Of a stretch of 64,000 nucleotides of DNA, positions 1-11,799 are shown piece after piece; positions within the stretch are counted from its first letter, which is position 1, and each line of letters begins with the position of its first letter. The translations under genes were made by a program, and so were the position numbers. The notes under the pieces are model-generated. The model was not told where the DNA came from, did no database searches, and saw only the letters and a program-made list of their open reading frames with translations. The DNA is from Carallia brachiata (taxonomy: Eukaryota > Streptophyta > Magnoliopsida > Malpighiales > Rhizophoraceae): NCBI GenBank assembly GCA_021464245.1, contig JADCRB010000060.1, forward strand, positions 28,449-92,448, written 5' to 3'.

Positions 1-94
1 ACTATTTGGTTTTTATATATATTTTTGTTCTTTGTCACAAATATTTTGGTAATTGCAGGTCAAATTGTGATAAGTTGATCATTTTGGTTGGCAG

Positions 95-2018
95 GTCTCA
101 CAAGGAGAAGCGTTCTTCATATGCACCAGAAACAGGTGTACGGTATGATGGAATTTATAGAATCGAGAAATGCTGGCGCAAGAATGGAAAGCAGGTAAAA
201 CTCTTATGACTAGTTAAGTTCATCGGCACAATCGTATTGCTAACCAAGTTCATAATAGGGTTTTAAGGTTTGCAGATATCTTTTTGTTAGATGCGACAAT
301 GAGCCAGCTCCTTGGACTAGGTTCTCTCTCCCTCCTCTCTTTCCGTGGCACAGACATGGTGCCTGCAATTGCGTGATGTATTAGAACCTAAAATAATTCT
401 TGACATTTTGGGATTTAAATGCAGTGATAATCATGGTGATCGTCCCAGGCCTCTACCAGCAATCAAGGAGTTAAACAATGCACTTGATCTCTCTGAAAGA
501 AAACAATCACCATCCTGGGACTATGATGTAGGCTAATTTCTTGCCATTTTATATCATGAATGAACATTCTTCGCCTTCTCTTTCACCCACTCACTTGAAG
601 CATTTGTGTTTGTTTGTGTTACTGCTTTTCTCGCTAGGACTAAAGTTCTTATTATCCATTGGATCATGTAAAATTGCGTAACGAGATTAGCCTATGAACT
701 TGAGAGCTACATTTTTTGTTTGTTCTTTTGGGCTTTTCCCCACGTATAATGTTACAGCTTAGCAATCATTATATGATGTCATAATTTGCTTTTGGCTTCT
801 TAGGATGAGAAAGGTTGCTGGACATGGAAAAAACCCCCACCACCTAGCAGACTGGGAGCTAATGGTAGAAGTTTGAAAGGGGGCATAAAACTTAAAAATA
901 GGAAAGGAAGAAAGTTAGCCATGAAAGAGAAGCTATTGAAAGGTATGTTCTTACCTGAAATCTATAATATGTGCTCGCAGGCTTCATTTAAATGTTCATT
1001 TTGTCAAAATGATGAGCTTTGTGACTTTGACTGCCATCAATTGTTAGTGATAGACCACTGAAGATATTCTAACTTTGGTTTATTTACTCGGCAGAATTTG
1101 GGTGTCAAATCTGTCTGAAGGTGATGACTAACCCTCTCACTACCCCTTGTGGTCACAACTTCTGCAAAGGATGTCTAGAGAGTACTTTCGCTGGTCAAAG
1201 TTTAGTGAGAGAGAGAGGTCAAGGCAGGCGAACATTAAGAGCACAGAAGAACGTGATGAAATGCCCTTCTTGTAAAATTGACATAGTTGACTTTCTTCAG
1301 AACCCAGGTAGTGTAATTGACCAAATAAACTCATTTTTGTTGTAACTTGGCATTCTTGTCAGTGATCAAGGAAAAAAAATGAAAGAAGCAGAAGAGAATT
1401 CCTGTTGTACCATGCATTTTGTGGTTTTACATCTATATTTCTGTGGTGATTGCTTTAAATATGGGGTAAAATTTCTCTCTGCAGTGCACTTTAGAGTTTG
1501 AAAGCTTTCTATAAATCTCTTTTTTGATACAATTGCTTTCATGATAGGTCAATCGACAATTGATGGATGTCATCGAGTCACTACAGCAGCAAACTGCAGA
1601 AATGGAAAGTTCGGGTGATTCCACTGAAGACAGCAGGGGTACACATGAGAAGCCAGACTCTGATAGTGATGCAGATGATGTTAGTTATACCAAAATTATG
1701 GATGAAGGCGCAGATAAGGATGTGGCAGAAAGTAAACCTGAGCAGACATACGAGCAGAAGGGAACCACTGGTGGGAATGACATGCCAACTGTTGATGGGG
1801 ATAATGGAAGCACACTGCCTAAAGAGTCTGGTCCTGTGAAATGTGAGAATGAGATTGCTTCTAAAGACACTGAAACGGATGATATTAAAGAAGCGCCAGC
1901 TAATGCAAAACCGAGGCTGAGTCATAAGCGCAAGAAAGCTGATGATGCTGGGAACCAACAAATGGTAAGTAATGGCGGTAGGAAAGGGGGAAAGAGGAAT
2001 AAAAGTGCAGTTGCTTAG
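95..2018 (+). CDS. VIM/ORTHRUS-type E3 ubiquitin ligase (SRA-RING), 3' portion
   Basis: The 5' end lies outside the window. Exons read as 95-194, 259-320, 425-527, 804-942, 1095-1307 (or 1312) and 1548-2018. The first three encode the C-terminal half of an SRA/YDG domain (SSYAPETGVRYDGIYRIEKC, then a GFKVCRYLFVRCDNEPAPW-like stretch split by an intron). Exon 5 carries a C3HC4 RING finger (CQIC...CGHNFCKGC...CPSC). The last exon is a charged, lysine-rich tail ending in KSAVA. In this family the SRA domain binds hemimethylated CpG and the RING domain ubiquitinates histone H3, helping MET1 maintain CG methylation in the nucleus. One oddity: joining exon 5 at the usual donor (1308) shifts the frame by one base, while a donor five bases on (1313) keeps it open. 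The family call is firm; which of VIM1-5 it matches is not. Confidence 0.9.
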
Positions 2019-3720
2019 TGGGAAGTGCCTTTCTCATTTGGCAATGAGATGGCTTTACTTGCATGGTTATGGTCGTTACTGTTTAGGCACTCATTTGCAG
2101 AGGTGTTTTGGCAGCGGAGTAAAGACACGCTTGTTGTGGTTTTATCTTTCTTTTTGATTTTTGGTACATCTCAAATTAGAAAGTCATGTGGGTTTGGGTG
2201 CCTTTTTGTGCAAGATGTAGAACGACTCCGATTTTAACACCATCCACCTCGTAGATAGTGAGGGGGAACATTTATGTTTCATATACAATGGTTACAGATA
2301 ATCCCAAACTCTGCCTTTTGCTTCTAGATTCATGATTTCCTAAAAATCTTCTTGTTACTGTTCTTTTTAACTTAAAGATAGGAATCGTGGTGGGAAAAAA
2401 TTCATTTTAATCTGCGACGGTGATTTTAGATGCGGAAAACTTAGTGGCATTCATTTTAAACACAATCAAATACACTAATATTCTGAAGTTAGCGAACACA
2501 TCTAATTTCTAGTTTTTAATTGTTAATTTCTGGTTAATTTAATTCATCTAATTTATTGTTTTGGAATATTCTCACCATCAATTTCAATTTTAAATTTAGT
2601 TTTAGTTAATTAGAGCTTTACAAATTTTAGTTAGAGATTGTTTTTCGTGAGTTTAATATATGAAGTATTTGTCAGTTTTTTACTATTACAATTGATTCTA
2701 TATACCTACAAGTTTAGCTCGATCGATTATTCTATGTATAGATTTCAAAGCGATAATTCAGATGGACCACAAATCATTTCTCCCATCTCAAAAAACATAA
2801 GCAATTAGTTTTAAGTGTGAATTTCAAATGTCATGGGTCGAATGCTTAAATTAAATGTATGATATCGAATAATATACAATAAACCCTGAAATCCAATGAC
2901 TATTTCTTTTGTGTTCCTCTTGCGTTGCGTGCCTTGGAGCTACTGAGCATTTGGGCACGAGGAATAGAGAAAGCATGCTATTCCTTTTTTATATATGTGC
3001 TCTACAGATACGACAATTTGAAATCGAGATGGTAATCCTTCTCTTTTTATTTAGAGTTTTTGTCCTTATCGCTAAGAAAATGTCACCCGAAAATGCGCCC
3101 ATGTTTTTCTCATAGCCATTTCCCGCATTCTGTCTCCCCTACCTATCAGATTAAGACCTGACAAATTAAATTGAGCATAAATTTTGATATCTTAAGATCA
3201 AACTAGGACAACACGTCGTCGTTTATTAAAAAAGAAAAAAAAAAGGTATTACGGGCTGTAACTATGTATATTTACCGTCCTTGAAGACAGGTCCAGTAAA
3301 CTAGTTTGCAAAGAGAGGACGAATGCAGCAGACAGCTGCTGGATTTTCAACAACTTCTTTTTTTTATTTTTTTATTTTTTTAATTTTTTGGTATTTTGGT
3401 AAGTCTGTCCTGGTAATTTATCAACAACATATTCGACAAGGTTCTCGCCTCACTGTCTAGTAAGGGCAGGGGGTAGCGTATGTTACAAAAGATCCAAGGA
3501 CACTGATAACCCATAAAGCTTGAAGAATTCCTCCTATGAATCAATAAAGACAAGCCCACCTACAGGCTCCAAAGAGTGGACAACAAATCAATAAATCAAC
3601 AAATCAAGATTGTTGTTCGGTTCTTATTATTACAGGCTTGGACTTAGCATTGGATTCGAGTATGAGGAGGACATTTGATAAAACGGGCGAACGTCATCTT
3701 CTGCTACTTTCTTCTCATCT
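2019..3720. other. 3' flank of the VIM-like gene and AT-rich spacer
   Basis: The first 300 or so bases are probably 3' UTR. After that I see only AT-rich non-coding sequence with short A/T runs. A short open frame at 2909-3115 has no recognisable product, and I leave it out. Confidence 0.6.
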
Positions 3721-3721
3721 T

Positions 3722-3766
3722 TTAATAATAATAATAATAATAATAATAATGATAATAATAATAAAA
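3722..3766. repeat. (AAT)n microsatellite
   Basis: An imperfect run of AAT/TAA units with one GAT interruption, inside AT-rich spacer. Confidence 0.9.
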
Positions 3767-3997
3767 TAATATTACATAATTTTAAATAAATAACAATAAT
3801 CATCGACATAATCTTATTTAATAATATTTAATAATTTTTTTTATTTTTATAAATTTAATTATCTTATTATTGATATTATTTTATTACTAATTTTAAATAA
3901 TTCAAGTAAAATTGTCAAAAAAAATTTTTATAACAATAGACAAGAGATTGGATGGACAGATTACCCTGACATAAAAGGTTCAATCAAGTCATGCGTA

Positions 3998-4008
3998 TAA
4001 TAATAATA

Positions 4009-4040
<32 letters not shown>
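3998..4040. repeat. (AAT)n-(GAT)n compound microsatellite
   Basis: AAT units pass directly into about nine ATG/GAT units. Confidence 0.9.
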
Positions 4041-4324
4041 AATTGTGATAACAAGATATTGATTTGGATGGACAGATTAGCAGACGCCAAAGGTTAAATC
4101 AATCCATGAGATTGGTGGTCTAGGCCACCAGGCGTAACAATTGGGCCTCCACGCTTTTGGAGACTGGTTGGGGAGGGGAGGGCACTCAAAATGAGGCTTG
4201 AGCGAGGCAAGCACAACCAGCCGAAATCAGAGCAATTCATTCATTAAAAAACAAGACTGCAAACTAATCGAGTTAAATCGGGCTTTATCATGTTTTATCG
4301 TTTATTAAATGAGTTTTTAAAAGA

Positions 4325-4455
4325 TGTTGAACATTTATTCAACTAGTTAAGAGAGTTGTCTATCAACTAATAGGTAGGTGATTCAAATACCACTAAACCT
4401 TACTTCTCCTTCTCCAAATACTCAATAGGGTTCTTTATAGACTGAAAAAAAAAAA
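4325..4455 (+). mobile_element. Possible tRNA-derived SINE fragment
   Basis: A box-A-like stretch (CAACTAGTTAAGAGAGTTGT), a box-B-like stretch (GGTGATTCAAATACC) about 30 bp later, and a 3' A-run suggest a tRNA-derived SINE. No target-site duplication was found. The call rests on motif resemblance only. Confidence 0.3.
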
Positions 4456-4939
4456 AAAGTCTTTAAGAAAAATTTTGATATTAATATCGTTTGATAACAA
4501 GATAGGATTGAATCCAACTTGTTGTTATTTAATCGAATTTTTGACGACTTACATAATTTAATTTATAATTATTTTAGAATAATTAAAATAAAAAATTGTT
4601 GTTAATCATAAAATTATAAAAGACAACAAACGATTATTTAAATAAAATTAACCAAAAATAAATATTTAATTTTAATGTGCAAACATGAATTTGTGTAAAA
4701 TAATTTTGAAAATGATACTAATAAAATTATCTTTATGACATGATAATTGAGTTTTTTTAATTATTATATAAAAAAATTTTAAACCATGTGTTCACAAGCT
4801 TAATCAAGCAGATCTTGCTTTTGCTCGGGCTTGATTCGCTTATTAACGAGTTTTTAATTAAGTCTCGAGTGTTACTTGTTTGTATGAATGAACCTGTTTA
4901 AGTGAATTTTTATTAAGTGAAACCACCAAACTTTTAATA

Positions 4940-5285
4940 AATATATTTGACTCCCTTATTAATGTGTTAATTTTAGTGGAAAAGGTAAGGAATGAAAAAT
5001 TTTAATTACTTTCTTTTTTATTACTTTCTTTCTCACTTAATTCTCATCTATCTAAACAATTTATCTTTCTCACAATTTTTTAATTATTTTTTTTCTCATG
5101 ACTTTCTTTCTCATTTATTTTTTCTTTATCTAAATAACTTATTTTTCTTCCAACTTTTTATCTTACAATTTTTTTATTATTTTCTTTCTTATCACTTTCC
5201 TTCTCACATTTTTTCCTTTTACCAATCTCAAAATGTTTTTCTCTGACAATTTTTTTTTCCATTTTTTCACAATCCAAACATACTA
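4940..5285. mobile_element. Possible MITE remnant with T/C-rich interior
   Basis: The right end (CACAATCCAAACATACT), reverse-complemented, resembles the terminal repeat of the element at 7725-7988, and the interior is similarly rich in TTTCTTTCTCA units. The left end is unclear. Confidence 0.3.
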
Positions 5286-5820
5286 TTTATAGCCCTATCA
5301 ACTGCAACAGTCAGCACACCAACTTGATTTGTAGACTGCTTTCTAGTCTGCCGTCGAATCATACTCCTTTATTTTAAAAAATTTTCACCCGCACAATCCA
5401 ACACAACACAACACAATCTATGGTTCACACGCAAGACAACACAATCAAACGAGTGGCGAGTGCGGACTTCATCGTACTTAACTTATTAGAAGGACGACGG
5501 GGGGATGCAAAAGGAGCCGCAAATTTTGACGCCCATAGTTAAACAGGCATCACACAAAAAAAGAAGCTATAGCCTTTAAAAAGGCATTACGGCTGGCTTG
5601 TGTGCGTGGGTCTGTATTTGGGAAGAAAGATTCACGCACGTCAGCTTTCACGCCGATCACGCGGGCTCCCTTCTTCTCAAACAGAAAGTTTCAGCCTTTT
5701 TAAAACTCCTTTGTCGCCCTCCTCGTCTTGCGTTCTTTTCCTTTGGTATTTTACTTCAAAATCAGTTGGGCTCACAATGGGCCCACTGATTTCTGCCGGG
5801 GGTAGGGGGGTTGCATGCGG
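5286..5820. other. Spacer, moderately GC-rich, no gene recognised
   Basis: Less AT-rich than its neighbours, with short overlapping open frames on both strands near 5600-5880. None shows a domain, and the frames look like a consequence of base composition. Nothing else is seen. Confidence 0.4.
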
Positions 5821-6386
5821 TGTGGGCGAGGCCCGTGCTGCGTAACAGTCCTCCACAGATTCTCCCCTTCGTCTTGCCAAAAAAAGAGATTCTCCCCTTC
5901 CTATTGCTGTTGCTTTCCTGTCACCATATGATGATAATGCATATCAAATTGACCGAAAAAAAAAAAGGGTTTTAAGTGGTACGCATATGTTTGATTGTTA
6001 GCTTTGAAAACAAAGAGGTAAACTTTAAATAGTTTTAGGTAAAACTACGTTATTACTTTAGTATTACTTAAATGAAGATACGAAGTGATTCTCAAAATAT
6101 AAATCTATATATAAATGTGTGGGCGAGAGGCCCGTGTTGCGTAACAGTCCTCCAGAGGTTCTCCCCTTACTATTGCTATTCCTTTCCTTGTCACATGATA
6201 ACATATATCAAATTGCAGACCTACAAAAATAATATATATCAAATTGAACAAAAAAATGTTCTAAGTGGTACAGATTGTTTGATTGGTTAAAATTTTCTTT
6301 AAAAAAATAATCTTTAAATAATTATAGATAAAACTGAATTATTGCTTTAGTGATTAAACGAAAATACAAAGCGATTCTCAAAATAT
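5821..6386. repeat. Tandem duplication, two copies of about 270-280 bp
   Basis: Copy 1 is 5821-6100 and copy 2 is 6118-6386. Both start with a GTGGGCGAG-AGGCCCGTG-like block followed by GCGTAACAGTCCTCCA, run through TTCTCCCCTT, ATCAAATTGA and AAGTGGTAC, and end with GATTCTCAAAATATA. Copies differ by substitutions and small indels, including an extra TTCTCCCCTT in copy 1, so the duplication is not recent. Confidence 0.85.
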
Positions 6387-7724
6387 ATGTATGAGCTTTT
6401 CCTTTTAATAAAGTAGCCGCTTCAATGATAATTTATGGACAGCGGCACCACCACATGCCCACATGCCATGCATTTCAATTTCAGCCGAAAAATTTTATCG
6501 CCGTTCCAGTTCTGTCGCTCCACATGCATACGGGTCAATCAAAACAAAAAGGGCATTATTTACTCAACAAAATAATAATAATAACAACAATACTAAAAAG
6601 AAGAAGAAAGGACACAAAGTAAAGGGATCAAAGTAATACGAGAAAGAAAACTCTAACCTTTGTTTAAGCTGTTAATAATTTCAAACAAGTTCGGCTTCTG
6701 TGCGGGGATTTAACAACACATGCCATTTAATTAAAGAAAAAATTATATAAGCACAAATACAAATTTAATACGTGATATTTGTACCGTTATATCATAATTG
6801 TTTATGCACTCGTGCATCATAAAATGCCGAAAATTAAGCAAGTTGTTGCCTGCCGCCGTATCCGGAGACTGATGGATGCACGCATATGAAAATGACAATG
6901 AAAAGCCATTATTCCATGTGTGCGAAGATTTTGTCTATCAATGAGAATGTGCATTGGCATATTTAGTCTGGTCGCAATCAACGTCTCTGATTTGTACTGA
7001 CACTGGATACATACATCCACAAACCCAACAATTAAAATGTCAAGCAAGATTTACTTTTCAACGGTTTTCAAACGAAAAATATACATCAGTACAAAACATT
7101 ACAAATAAAAAAATAATGGTAATGTAATCAATGATAGATATGAGCAATTAGATTATTAATATTTATAATAAAAATAATATATTTTTTATTAATTTTTAAT
7201 TATAAATAATAATTATTTAATTATACAAAATAATTTATCATTTACACTATAATTATATCCTATAATTCCTATCTGCTTAATTTTGACTATTTTAACCGCG
7301 GTCAACTTTCAGAGGATGTCCCGGCTAGAATTCTGGACTTCTGTGCCTGCGTGCTCAGCTCTTGTTACACTAGAGTCATAGCTTAGATCGCGGATCGTGC
7401 GTTGTATGTGTGCGCGCGCGTCAATGACCATGTGTCAAGAGCCACAAAAATTATATTTAAAAGTCTAAATAATGAGCCAAATATAATTAATAATTAAAAT
7501 AAAAAAATAATTACAAAAAAATAATTTATATCTTTTTGTATCTAATTTTATATTTATTTTTATTGTGATTTTGTGATAAAATTTGGTTGCTACTCTTATC
7601 TATAGAATTATCTCAAATTCAACGAAGCTCCATATGCAATTGCATCAAACCTGCCACATGGTCAATGATTTGAAGTGACACCACTTTTGAATTTCATTAC
7701 CCAAGCAGGACGCGAAGAAATTTA
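6387..7724. other. AT-rich spacer
   Basis: No gene, RNA or transposon end recognised. Contains a short alternating purine-pyrimidine run (GTGTGCGCGCGCG) near 7408. Confidence 0.5.
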
Positions 7725-7988
7725 TGCTATACTTGGATTAGTGAGAAAAGATAAAGAATAAAAGTATTGTATATCATATTATTATTCATTTTATTGTTTA
7801 TTATTTTTTTTTTATTATTTATTTTTTATTAATTTAAATAATTTTATTTCTCATAATTTTTTTTCTTATAACTTTCTTTCTTATTTTCTTTATCATTATT
7901 TTCTTTTTTACTTATTTCTCATTTAACTAAATAATTTTCTTTTCTCACAACTTTCTTTCTTATCAATTTCTCACAATACAAATATATC
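7725..7988. mobile_element. MITE, 264 bp, TTA target duplication
   Basis: The left end TGCTATACTTGGATTAGTGA and the reverse complement of the right end GATATATTTGTATTGTGAGA form an imperfect terminal inverted repeat of about 22 bp, flanked on both sides by TTA (7722-7724 and 7989-7991). A 3-bp TTA/TAA duplication is typical of PIF/Harbinger (Tourist-like) MITEs. The interior is AT-rich and non-coding. Confidence 0.7.
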
Positions 7989-7991
7989 TTA

Positions 7992-8672
7992 AACTTCAAA
8001 TAGCAGTTGACTTGAGTTAGACAAGTTACATTTACTGCAGTGATTCTTTCTAAGCCTGTCGTGGTTTGTTTTCTCGGTAGATCCAAAAGTGGAGGTCCGC
8101 ATCCTACCTCGGGCTAGGACAAGCGCGATCCTCTCTAGTGGGTCCTGAGGGACTCCACTTCCACTTACCCATTTTGTAGACAAAAAAAATAATAATAATA
8201 AAGAAAAGGAATTAGGTGAATATAATTAATGAAATACTAAACATTTGCTTATTTTTTTAATTATCATAATAATATCTACCATTGTTTTATTAGATATGTT
8301 TTGTGCATCTATTATTTCTGTGTTTAACAAGTATTTTTAGCATATAAAATATATTAGATTAGGAAGAAATCCGGTTTGTCAAGTCCTTAATAGAATTAAA
8401 CATGGATACATTACACAGTCAACCACTTAATTTTTGTCAAATTTTGAGTCGATTGGTTTTTTGATATAATATCAAAGTCTTTATTTTCTAAAACCTTTTA
8501 GTTCAAATCATCATTTTCAAATTTAATTGTAAAAGTTTATTGGCACGACAAGTCTCTTTTTTGTTGATACTTTCATATTAAAATTTATTAAGTAAATTAT
8601 TTATAGACTTGACATGATAATTCAAAATTTTAAGCTATCTTATTTTTCTATTATAGGTCACTACTTTCTATT
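7992..8672. other. Spacer left of the pararetrovirus copy
   Basis: A GC-richer patch at 8020-8180 has an open frame on the minus strand with no recognisable domain. The rest is AT-rich. Taken as host DNA flanking the viral insertion. Confidence 0.4.
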
Positions 8673-8879
8673 CTTTTTTTTTTTATAATTTTGAATATTC
8701 CTATGCATAAGTTCTTCATTCACTAAATAATAATTTTTTTACATAAAGCTTAATTTCTATAGTAGGTTCTTTAAAAATTTTTCAAGTCTTCTTATTTTCC
8801 TCTAATTTCTTCTATATTGTTTCTCAAAATATCTTATATATTCTTCAATTTCTTTAGGATATGACATATATAGTTAGTA

Positions 8880-8891
8880 GCTTAGATACCA
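8880..8891 (-). promoter_or_regulatory. Met-tRNA primer-binding site (degenerate)
   Basis: The minus strand reads TGGTATCTAAGC, 10 of 12 matches to the initiator Met-tRNA complement used by Caulimoviridae to prime minus-strand DNA. A short ATG frame of 21 codons starts immediately after it (8867). This site conventionally marks position 1 of the circular viral map. Confidence 0.6.
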
Positions 8892-8893
8892 AG

Positions 8894-9925
8894 TTAAACC
8901 AAATTCAAAAAATTCAAAATTTCTTCCAAGTTCAAGTTCTAATTTAAATTCAATTAAAAATTTCTGCCAAGTTCTAGTTTTAGTTCAAAAGCAGAGAAAT
9001 GTTCTTGTTATTGTATGTTAATTTCTTATATTAGATACCTTCGAATATCATTTTATGTATTTCATGGTTTCTTGTCTTTATAGTACAATTGCACTAATTC
9101 TTACCTTAGCTTGTTGATAATTACCTTGATAAAATTTTAAAAGTTTTTTTATTGAATATTATTCCCCACAAGACCTTTGAAGGATGCTTTGTTGCTATTT
9201 TTTCTAATTCTCTTATGTATTTTGTTTCAACATTTATTTTGTTTCTCCATACCTCCATATATTCTACTAAATCTTTTATTTCTTCTCTATAATGCTTTGA
9301 AAACATCATATGTTATGCGTTATGCAAATTTTTCAGATGTATTTTTCAGTTTTTCCAGACCAGTTATAAACTCACGTATTCTTAGGTTATAGGCCCACTT
9401 TGCTTTCTATATATTTATCGATCCAATTCTTTAAACCAATATTTATCAGTTATTTATTAGCAGACTAGTTTCCATCTCGAAAATACCCCTGTCTTTTAGT
9501 ATCCTCTTTCTACCCTTACTGTCTGTGTATGTTATCCTAATCTTATGAAGATCTTAATAACTATTAGATGCGTTTGGAGTTCTAACAAACATTTCAACAC
9601 CTATGACCACAATCTAGTTTCATCTTCTATGTTAGGCGTACACAAAATTTATAAATACAAGCAAGACATTAACAAATAACCAACTATAAACAGATAAATC
9701 CATTCATGCATGAAACATCAGATGGTATCTATAACTAGTTTTTGGTTACTCCTTAGAAACTAGTGAGTAAGTTATTTAGACATAGGTGCTAAAAATTTTC
9801 CTTGAATTCTTCGATTATTATAAAGAAATTTTACTACTGAAAATTCATATCAAAATACCTTAAAGGCTTTGAAGGAGTTCTTAAAGAGAAGAACACTTTT
9901 AAGAGACTTTACAACTTTTTTTTTC
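8894..9925 (-). other. Long leader-like region of the pararetrovirus copy
   Basis: Between the candidate promoter and the primer site lies about 1 kb without a long ORF, as expected of a caulimovirid leader. It contains a 62-codon frame (9309-9121) and a short imperfect direct repeat near 8920-8985 (AGAACTTGG-AGAAATTTT units). Function unknown. Confidence 0.4.
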
Positions 9926-10013
9926 TTTATTTGAATACCATGCTTTTCATTGGTTGAGGGTTAACGTATATATAGATATGAAAAGTTCTATTGCTTACAC
10001 ACTTCCTTACGTC
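9926..10013 (-). promoter_or_regulatory. Candidate viral promoter and polyadenylation signal
   Basis: On the minus strand TGACGTAAGG (10013-10004) matches the as-1/TGACG element of caulimovirid promoters. A TATATATA box (about 9976-9967) follows at roughly 30 bp, and AATAAA (9931-9926) lies about 40 bp further on. Promoter plus poly(A) signal just after the start is the usual caulimovirid arrangement for a terminally redundant pregenome. Activity is inferred only. Confidence 0.5.
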
Positions 10014-10399
10014 ATATCTCAATTATTAATATTTTACTTAGGTACAACCACATTTTTTTATCTTTAATTACTTAAATAGAACCACATCATTATTATCTTT
10101 ATTGGACTCCTCTTGTTTTTTTTTTTCCTTCACAATATAGACATGAGTGATCCTCTACTCTCGTCATCTATGTGCAATAAAATTCTGCAACTTCTACTGA
10201 CATTGCCATATGACCATCTCTCAGATTCTTATACCATTTGATCATTTCCTTTCAATGGTAAGGTGGTTGAATTCTCTTAAACATAGAATATATCAAAAAA
10301 TTCTCTTATTTACTTGAAGTTACTAACAAGTTATCTTCTCAATAAAAACAATCTTTAAACTCGTTATACATAATCCTGAACCCTTGACCTCGTTTCTTG

Positions 10400-11164
10400 G
10401 GCATCATTAGGATCTGTTTATTTTTTTAAAAACTTTGAATGTTGGACTCTGGGACAAATATTTGTTGAGTTAGTCCAATTTTTACCATATGCATTGATCC
10501 CAAAAATTCTTTATTTAATCTTTTTAGTATTGCAAAATAAAATCTCATAAAAATTCTTTGGGCCATTATTATACCAAAATACATCTTAACTACATCAATA
10601 TAGCTTTAGGCAGTTTCACAAGTTCTTTACAATCAAGTTCTGGATAAATATAATGAAGTAGGCCATAATTAAATAAAGTTCTTGCAAATTCTACTTCTCC
10701 TATCAGTAAAATAATTGCTTTGTTTAGTCCCTGCTACATTATTATTTTCATCCAATTTTTATATTTTGGTTTCTCATTCGAATATTCCACAAGTTTTAGA
10801 TAATTTTTTAGTTGCTTATCATATTTTTTTTCTGTAACTTTTGTTCTTTTTCTTATTCTATTAATAGATGCATTATCACCTTGTAATTTGGGAAAACTTT
10901 TGGTGAAAGTTTCATTTAGTTAGCTTCTATATCAATTTCTTTGCCAGATACTTCACTAGATCCTTGAACTTCTTTGCCAGATTCTTTCATTTGTGGGGTT
11001 ACTGAAGTCTCTCCAACAATTTTTTTATCAGATTCTTTAGTAAATACTTTATCTTCTAGATTCTTTATTTTTTTTTCTCAAGCTTTGCAATATCTTGAAG
11101 TATAAATTGATGGGTTCTAAAACATTCAAAGCCAAGCTTTTGAAAATTGGATTTTGCTTTATAT
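10400..11164 (-). pseudogene. C-terminal viral region downstream of RNase H, function unknown
   Basis: Open segments continue past RNase H: a lysine/glutamate-rich stretch (about 11090-10915, ending at TAA) and, near 10720-10590, a more conserved-looking segment with AIILLIGEVEFARTLFNYGL. Stops punctuate it. I do not recognise a named domain. It may be the polyprotein tail or a separate last ORF. Confidence 0.4.
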
Positions 11165-11460
11165 ACATTCATTTTCACTGCATGTACTTATCTTGACAGA
11201 TTCTTCATTTCTGGACAAGAAATCTACCAAATTATTAGAAGTTCCTTTAATATGGACTATTTCAAAATCATAATTGGATAATAAATTCTACCATTTAAGT
11301 ACTATTTTATTTTCAAAGATATTATTTATTTTTTTAGTTAACCAATATTAACTTCAGTATTGTCAGTTTTAATTATGAATTTAGTTTGAATAACAAACAA
11401 CTCAAATTGGTCGGTTGCTCTCTTTACTGTTAACAATTCTTTTTCATTAGAATGATAATT
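11165..11460 (-). pseudogene. RNase H domain (degenerate)
   Basis: The minus strand reads NYHSNEKELLTVKRATDQFE and then FIIKTDNTEVN, the ELL and TDN signatures of caulimovirid RNase H. Closer to 11165 it reads NLLSNYDFEIVHIKGTSNNL, followed by VDFLSR. A TAG interrupts a tryptophan-rich segment near 11290. This domain ends the replicase polyprotein. Confidence 0.8.
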
Positions 11461-11799
11461 TACTTTAGGTCCTTTGAAAATACTACTGGTATATCTACAA
11501 ATTCTTTCTTTATTATCATCAATCTGTAAATATTTTAATACAACTCCCCAATATTTGTCAGGTGCATCACTTTCTATAATCCAAATACATGTTTTAGTTT
11601 GGCAATTATAATTTAGGTAAATTCTTACTTTTTTCTTTTATTTATTATATCAATTTTTTATCCTTTTCTATCCAATTCTAAACAATTCCCTTTTTAAGTT
11701 TACTCTATGAAGATATAAAATTTTAAATTACATTTAGAATATAATCTCTTACTTGATCAATTAATTTTAAAAAAGATTACAATTGCTTTACTGTTTCAA

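Noticed and set aside
1963..2010. Last intron in the VIM-like gene (donor ATG/GTAAGT, acceptor GTGCAG)
   Set aside because: The intron would be only about 47 nt, and the frame reads through cleanly to a family-like basic C-terminus.
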